DNA of 26,005 nt, from assembly GCA_964511075.1 (NCBI GenBank), contig CAZEDM010000016.1, forward strand, positions 1-26,005. Reading direction: 5' to 3'. Shown one piece after another: positions 21,968 to 26,005 of the stretch; the stretch's first letter is position 1; every line of letters begins with the position of its first letter. The notes below the pieces were generated by a model. That model did no database searches. It saw only the letters and a program-made list of their open reading frames with translations, and was not told where the DNA came from. The position numbers and the translations under genes are program-made. The stretch comes from CAZEDM01 sp964511075 (GTDB taxonomy: Bacteria; Zixibacteria; MSB-5A5; RBG-16-43-9).

Positions 21968-23230
21968 ATGGGGGAAAAATTATTTATCTTCGAGGATGAC
22001 AAATACTCTGACTTTTACCCTCTGACCTATAACCGTCCCGTTTACGAACTTTTGTGCGGAATCCAAAAACTAAAGGATAAGCTGATTCGGCTTTATCCTG
22101 AGGCTGAGGTTATTCTTCTGTGCAGAGATTACCTAGCAGATGTTCTGAAACAAAGAACTTCTTTCAAGGTGAATAATTTTAAAATGAAAAAAGAAGACCA
22201 GCTTCTTTTTCTGAATGGTCGTTTATTAGCGGATGAAAAACTTCCTCGAAAAATAAATTTCTCGGAAAAAGAGAAGCTTTTCACTTTTCGGGGTGAGCTT
22301 TTAGCCTTTAGCTTGAAGGGCGAAAATTTCAAAAAAATTGAAAGTGGGGTTAAAACCTTATATAAGAAAGAAAAGATTGCGTCGATAATAAAAAAGATTA
22401 AATCAGTAGAGATCAAGATAGATATTTTGAATTATCTCTGGGATTTAATAAAATTAAATCCCGAGGAGATAAAAAAGGATTTCAGTAATTTATATAAAAA
22501 GAAAGATTTCAAAAAAGGCGCTGGGTCTTCAGTCAAAATCTATAGCCCCGGAGCTGTCTATATTGGGAAAAATTGTCAGATAGACTCCTTTGTGACCTTG
22601 GATGCTAGAGGGGGACCAATTTATATAGATGATAACGTAGTTATTCAGTCGTTCACCAGAGTTGAAGGTCCAGCTTATATCGGAGCAAACTCCTTACTGT
22701 TAGGAGCGAAAATCAGAAAGGGGACAAGTCTGGGTCCTTTTTGCCGGATCGGAGGGGAAGTGGAAAGCTCTATTTTTCTGGGCTACAGCAACAAATATCA
22801 CGAAGGATTCTTGGGCCATTTCTGTGTAGGGGAGTGGGTGAATTTGGGAGCTTTGACCACCAACTCCGATTTGAAAAACAACTATGGCAATGTTAAAGTG
22901 CTTTTAAAGGAGAAGGAGATTGATACCGGGCTGATCAAAGTAGGCTCTATGATAGGGGATCATGTTAAGACCGGAATAGGCACTTTGCTCAATACAGGCA
23001 TAAACATAGGATTTGGTACCAACATATTCGGCGGCGGGATGGTTAAGGAGAAATTCATACCCTCCTTCAGCTGGGGAGGGAGAGAGGGATTCTCCGAATA
23101 TGATTTAGAGAAAATGATTGGCACCGCAGAAGAAGTGATGCGGAGAAGAGGTTCGAAGTTATCTTCATCAGAGAAAAAACTGTTTCGTAAATTGTACCTG
23201 CTAACTAAAAGGGAAAGGGATTTAACTTAA
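21968..23230 (+). CDS. GlmU-like sugar-nucleotide transferase with left-handed beta-helix
   Basis: A 420-residue protein resembling the alternative GlmU-like family of FCB bacteria (putative UDP-GlcNAc diphosphorylase/acetyltransferase). The N-terminal part carries DDKYSDFYPLTYNRPVYELL but is divergent after it, and I cannot see a clear GxG nucleotide loop or a full catalytic set there. From about residue 190 it turns into hexapeptide repeats of a left-handed beta-helix: YIGKNCQIDSFVTL, IYIDDNVVIQSFTRVEGP and AYIGANSLLLGAKIRKG. The acyltransferase core GYSNKYHEGFLGHFCVGEWV is followed by LGALTTNSDLKNNYGNV. A role in cell-envelope sugar-nucleotide supply is likely but the substrate is not determined. 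AAGGAG lies 6 bases before the ATG. Confidence 0.75.
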   Translation: MGEKLFIFEDDKYSDFYPLTYNRPVYELLCGIQKLKDKLIRLYPEAEVILLCRDYLADVLKQRTSFKVNNFKMKKEDQLLFLNGRLLADEKLPRKINFSEKEKLFTFRGELLAFSLKGENFKKIESGVKTLYKKEKIASIIKKIKSVEIKIDILNYLWDLIKLNPEEIKKDFSNLYKKKDFKKGAGSSVKIYSPGAVYIGKNCQIDSFVTLDARGGPIYIDDNVVIQSFTRVEGPAYIGANSLLLGAKIRKGTSLGPFCRIGGEVESSIFLGYSNKYHEGFLGHFCVGEWVNLGALTTNSDLKNNYGNVKVLLKEKEIDTGLIKVGSMIGDHVKTGIGTLLNTGINIGFGTNIFGGGMVKEKFIPSFSWGGREGFSEYDLEKMIGTAEEVMRRRGSKLSSSEKKLFRKLYLLTKRERDLT

Positions 23231-23306
23231 CCCGATTAAATACTTGGCCTATCGGACGTATCATAGTCTGAGTTGGGGAAAAAGCAAAAAAAGCCAAACC
23301 TATGAA

Positions 23307-23334
23307 TTGACAACTTGTTTTTTATCCTTATCTT
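23307..23334 (+). promoter_or_regulatory. Putative promoter of the galT-like/glgA pair
   Basis: A perfect TTGACA (23307-23312), 16 bases and TATCTT (23329-23334, 4 of 6) lie 33 bases before the ATG of the GalT-family gene. No terminator for the upstream gene is evident. Confidence 0.45.
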
Positions 23335-23366
23335 CTATGCGAAAGAGGTTACAAAAAGGAGCGTAG

Positions 23367-24368
23367 ATGCCGGAACTTAGAAAAGATCCCATTATCGGAA
23401 GGTGGGTAATTATCTCCACCGAGAGGGGGAAAAGACCCTCTGACTTTGCCAGGCCCGTCAAGAGAAGAGAAAATCCCACCTGCCCCTTCTGTCCGGGGAA
23501 TGAGTCCGCTACTCCGCCAGAGGTCTTTGCCTTCAGGCCTGCGGATTCCGAGCCGAACAAGCCCGGCTGGACACTTCGGGTTATCTCCAACAAATATCCG
23601 GCCCTGAGAATAGAGGGAGAATTGAATAGAGAGGGAAAGGGCATCTATGATAAGATGAACGGCATAGGCGCGCATGAGGTGATCATCGAAACTCCGGATC
23701 ACATAAGAGACATGCCGGATTATGAGGATAAAGTGGTTGAGGATGTTATCTGGGCTTATATTTCCAGGATAAAGGATTTGAGCAAAGACCCCCGCTTCAG
23801 ATATATAATGATCTTTAAGAATCAGGGAGAGGAAGCCGGCGCCTCCTTAGAGCATAGCCATAGCCAGCTTATAGCCACCCCGGTCGTTCCCAAGAGGGTG
23901 ACGGAGGAAGTGGAAAAATCCAAGACGTATTTTGATTACAAGGAAAGGTGTATTTTTTGCGACATAGTCAGGCAGGAGATCTCGGAGAATGAAAGGGTGG
24001 TTCTGCAGAACGATTTCTTCATCTCCCTGGAGCCTTTTGCCCCTCGCTTTCCCTTCGAGACCTGGATTCTGCCTAAATCGCATGCCAGCTACTTCAGTAG
24101 TACTAAAAAAGATAAAGTTCCCTTCCTGGCCAAGATCCTGAAGGAGACTTTGCTTCGTCTGGCCAAAGCGCTTAATAACCCCCCTTATAACTATATCGTT
24201 CACACCTCACCCATAGGGAACAGTGATGAACTGGAACACTATCACTGGCACATTGAGATTTTCCCCAAGCTTACAAGAGTGGCTGGATTCGAATGGGGCA
24301 CGGGTTTTTACATTAACCCGACCTCGCCCGAGGATGCGGCCAAATATCTGAAGGAAATTGAATTATAA
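23367..24368 (+). CDS. galT: GalT-family nucleotidyltransferase (galactose-1-P uridylyltransferase or related)
   Basis: A 333-residue HIT-superfamily protein. LRKDPIIGRWVIISTERG opens it. CPFC (C39, C42), HEVIIETPDH, then the active segment GASLEHSHSQLIATPVVPK with His163-Ser-His165-Ser-Gln167 follow. A second pair CIFC (C195, C198), PKSHASYF and YHWHIEIFPKL complete it. Classical E. coli-type GalT has HPHxQ at the active site and no second CxxC. The two CxxC pairs and HSHSQ are closer to the GalT-like ADP-glucose phosphorylase group. With glgA 29 bases downstream, ADP-glucose may be the relevant nucleotide sugar, though UDP-galactose/UDP-glucose exchange is possible. The symbol is by family only. 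GGAG lies about 5 bases before the ATG. Confidence 0.8.
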   Translation: MPELRKDPIIGRWVIISTERGKRPSDFARPVKRRENPTCPFCPGNESATPPEVFAFRPADSEPNKPGWTLRVISNKYPALRIEGELNREGKGIYDKMNGIGAHEVIIETPDHIRDMPDYEDKVVEDVIWAYISRIKDLSKDPRFRYIMIFKNQGEEAGASLEHSHSQLIATPVVPKRVTEEVEKSKTYFDYKERCIFCDIVRQEISENERVVLQNDFFISLEPFAPRFPFETWILPKSHASYFSSTKKDKVPFLAKILKETLLRLAKALNNPPYNYIVHTSPIGNSDELEHYHWHIEIFPKLTRVAGFEWGTGFYINPTSPEDAAKYLKEIEL

Positions 24369-24397
24369 TATTAAGGACCGATAAAAAAGGAGCAGGG

Positions 24398-25885
24398 TTG
24401 GATAAAAATAAAATCAAGATTCTTCTGGTATCCCCGGAAGTGGTTCCTTTTGCCAAGACCGGCGGGCTGGCAGACGTAGCAGGAGCGTTATCCAAGGTAC
24501 TGCCGAAACTGGGATGCGAGGTCAAAACCATCCTGCCGAAATATAAAATGGTGAATGAGAAAAAATTCAAATCGAAGAGATTAGAGCTTTCGCTTCCGAA
24601 GATTGACACAGGCAAAAAAAAGGTTGAATTTCATATAAGGAGATACTGTTCGCAGAATTCCGAGACGGAGTACCTTTTCCTGGAGAACAGGGAATATTAC
24701 GAAAGGGATGAGCTTTATCGGGACAACAAAACCGGATACGATTACTCAGATAATGACGAGAGATTTATTCTTTTTGCCAGAGGCGTACTGGAGACGGTCA
24801 AAGCCCTAGACTGGAAGCCGGACCTGATTCACTGTAACGACTGGCAGTCAGCATTGATCCCGGCTTATCTTAAAACCGTATATGAAGCAGATGAGTTCTA
24901 CAATAGAATTGCCACTCTTTTTACCATTCACAATATAGCCTATCAGGGAAACTTTCCCCGGGAAACATTCGAGAAGCTGGGAATAAAAAGCGAACTTTTT
25001 TATCCTCTAAGCCCTTTCGAGTACTGGGGAAAGGTGAATTTCCTGAAAATCGGTATATCCTACGCTGACCTGATTAACACGGTAAGCGAAAGGTATGCGG
25101 TAGAGATTCAATCCGGGTCCGAGTATGGATATGGCATGGAGGGGATTCTCAGGGACCGAGGCCGGGATTTATTAGGGGTTTTGAACGGGGTGGATTATGG
25201 GGAGTGGAGCCCGGAAAAGGATAAGCTGATCCCCTATAATTATGGCAAGGGTAACCTGTGGGTGAAAACCAAAAACAAGGAATTCCTTTTAAAACAGGCG
25301 GGTCTGGAATTCAAGGAAGACATCCCTCTAATAGGGATGATCTCCAGATTGGCTGACCAGAAAGGGTTTGACCTGCTTCAGGAGATAGCTGGCAAATTGC
25401 TGGCTATGGAGATGAGATTGGTCATCCTGGGAACAGGGGAGGAGAAATATCATAGATTTCTGCCCATGCTGGAGAAGAAGTACAAGCAAAAGATAAAGGT
25501 GTTTTTGAAGTATGATAACAAGTTGGCACACCTGATTGAAGCAGGGTCAGATATGTTCTTGATGCCCTCGAAATACGAGCCTTGCGGCTTGAACCAGTTA
25601 TACAGCTTAAAATATGGAACCGTCCCGGTAGTAAGAGAGACTGGCGGGCTGGCTGACACCATAGAAAATTATGACCCTCAGACTAAAAAGGGCACAGGAT
25701 TTGTCTTTAAAGATTATAATGGGACAGAGCTTCTCTCGGCCCTGAAAAGAGCCCTGGAGTTTTTTAAGGATAAAACCGTCTGGAAGGGCCTGATGCTTCA
25801 GGGTATGGACAAAGATTTCTCCTGGGAGGCATCAGCCGGGAAATATGTGCAGTTGTATAATAAGACAATAGCAAAGAGAAATTAA
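24398..25885 (+). CDS. glgA: Glycogen synthase (ADP-glucose type, GT5)
   Basis: A 495-residue GT-B enzyme of family GT5, extending alpha-1,4-glucan with ADP-glucose. The donor loop KTGGLADVAGALSKVLPKLG starts at residue 20. DLIHCNDWQSALIPAYLK, FTIHNIAYQGNFP, LLGVLNGVDYGEWSP, ISRLADQKGFDLL, PSKYEPCGLNQLYSLKYGTV and VRETGGLADTIENYD follow in the usual order. The start is TTG at 24398, five bases after AAAAAAGGAG; no ATG fits better. It directly follows the GalT-family gene, so the two are probably cotranscribed. No glgC or glgB is in view. Confidence 0.93.
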   Translation: MDKNKIKILLVSPEVVPFAKTGGLADVAGALSKVLPKLGCEVKTILPKYKMVNEKKFKSKRLELSLPKIDTGKKKVEFHIRRYCSQNSETEYLFLENREYYERDELYRDNKTGYDYSDNDERFILFARGVLETVKALDWKPDLIHCNDWQSALIPAYLKTVYEADEFYNRIATLFTIHNIAYQGNFPRETFEKLGIKSELFYPLSPFEYWGKVNFLKIGISYADLINTVSERYAVEIQSGSEYGYGMEGILRDRGRDLLGVLNGVDYGEWSPEKDKLIPYNYGKGNLWVKTKNKEFLLKQAGLEFKEDIPLIGMISRLADQKGFDLLQEIAGKLLAMEMRLVILGTGEEKYHRFLPMLEKKYKQKIKVFLKYDNKLAHLIEAGSDMFLMPSKYEPCGLNQLYSLKYGTVPVVRETGGLADTIENYDPQTKKGTGFVFKDYNGTELLSALKRALEFFKDKTVWKGLMLQGMDKDFSWEASAGKYVQLYNKTIAKRN

Positions 25886-25892
25886 ATTACTA

Positions 25893-25920
25893 TTGACAAT
25901 AGATTGTCAGGACGTATATT
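25893..25920 (+). promoter_or_regulatory. Promoter of tRNA-Gly
   Basis: A perfect TTGACA (25893-25898), 16 bases and TATATT (25915-25920, 5 of 6) lie 11 bases upstream of the mature tRNA. A short 5' leader is implied. Confidence 0.65.
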
Positions 25921-25931
25921 TTGGATTGCAA

Positions 25932-26005
25932 GCGGGAATAGCTCAGTTGGCTAGAGCGTCACCTTGCCAAGGTGAATGTCGCGGGTTCAAATCCCGTTTC
26001 CCGCT
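25932..26005 (+). tRNA. tRNA-Gly (anticodon GCC)
   Basis: The acceptor GCGGGAA pairs with TTCCCGC, the D arm is GCTC/GAGC, the anticodon arm TCACC-TTGCCAA-GGTGA gives GCC, the variable loop is ATGTC, and the T arm is GCGGG-TTCAAAT-CCCGT. The 74 bases end with the discriminator T at the last base of the window, so any encoded CCA is out of view. It reads glycine codons GGC and GGT. Confidence 0.93.

Overview
The window is a gene-dense bacterial chromosome segment with moderate GC content. Housekeeping genes alternate with exported surface proteins. A PorV-type outer-membrane protein, a secreted subtilase ending in a type IX secretion/FlgD-like C-terminal domain, and a secreted repeat protein ending in a dockerin-type calcium-binding segment together suggest the FCB superphylum or an allied uncultured lineage such as Zixibacteria. 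That placement is an inference from gene content. Neither rRNA nor a phylogenetic marker was analysed.

Layout. 1-3016 (+): the tail of an upstream protein, a PorV/PorQ-like protein and a large lipoprotein, closed by a hairpin terminator at 3051-3080. 3152-4660 (-): a secreted eight-repeat beta-propeller protein with a C-terminal dockerin; its leader is about 180 nt and holds a promoter, a 5-codon mini-ORF and possible SD-sequestering pairing. 5093-7393 (-): a membrane glycosyltransferase fused to TPR repeats. 7580-9285 (+): a tight DUF1573 / membrane-anchored rhodanese / MauE-DoxX cluster, probably a periplasmic thiol or sulfur redox module. 9359-13831 (-): pyrR-pyrB-pyrC-yjbQ-mtnA; pyrR is preceded by a recognisable PyrR-binding hairpin and an intrinsic terminator, so pyrimidine synthesis is probably controlled by attenuation. 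14478-17447 (+): the subtilase. 17530-18015 (-): queT, a queuosine-precursor ECF transporter component. 18157-20093 (+): purD and purE. 20255-21862 (+): the lemA-htpX pair. 21968-23230 (+): a GlmU-like nucleotidyltransferase/acyltransferase. 23367-25885 (+): a GalT-family nucleotidyltransferase and glgA, probably a sugar-nucleotide/glycogen operon. 25932-26005 (+): tRNA-Gly(GCC).

The most unusual signal lies between the genes. At least six spacers carry degenerate tandem repeats with a 7-nt period, some starting at a stop codon or ending at a start codon. Five of the six are followed or preceded by a small palindromic element. One palindrome type has TGGTG/CACCA-type ends, and another has GTAGGG/CCCTAC-type ends. 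A further pair of about 50-bp repeats flanks yjbQ. I see no transposase, CRISPR array, phage gene or recognisable defence system. The best candidates for something undescribed are the heptad-plus-palindrome intergenic elements, the DUF1573-rhodanese-MauE cluster and the leader of the dockerin protein.
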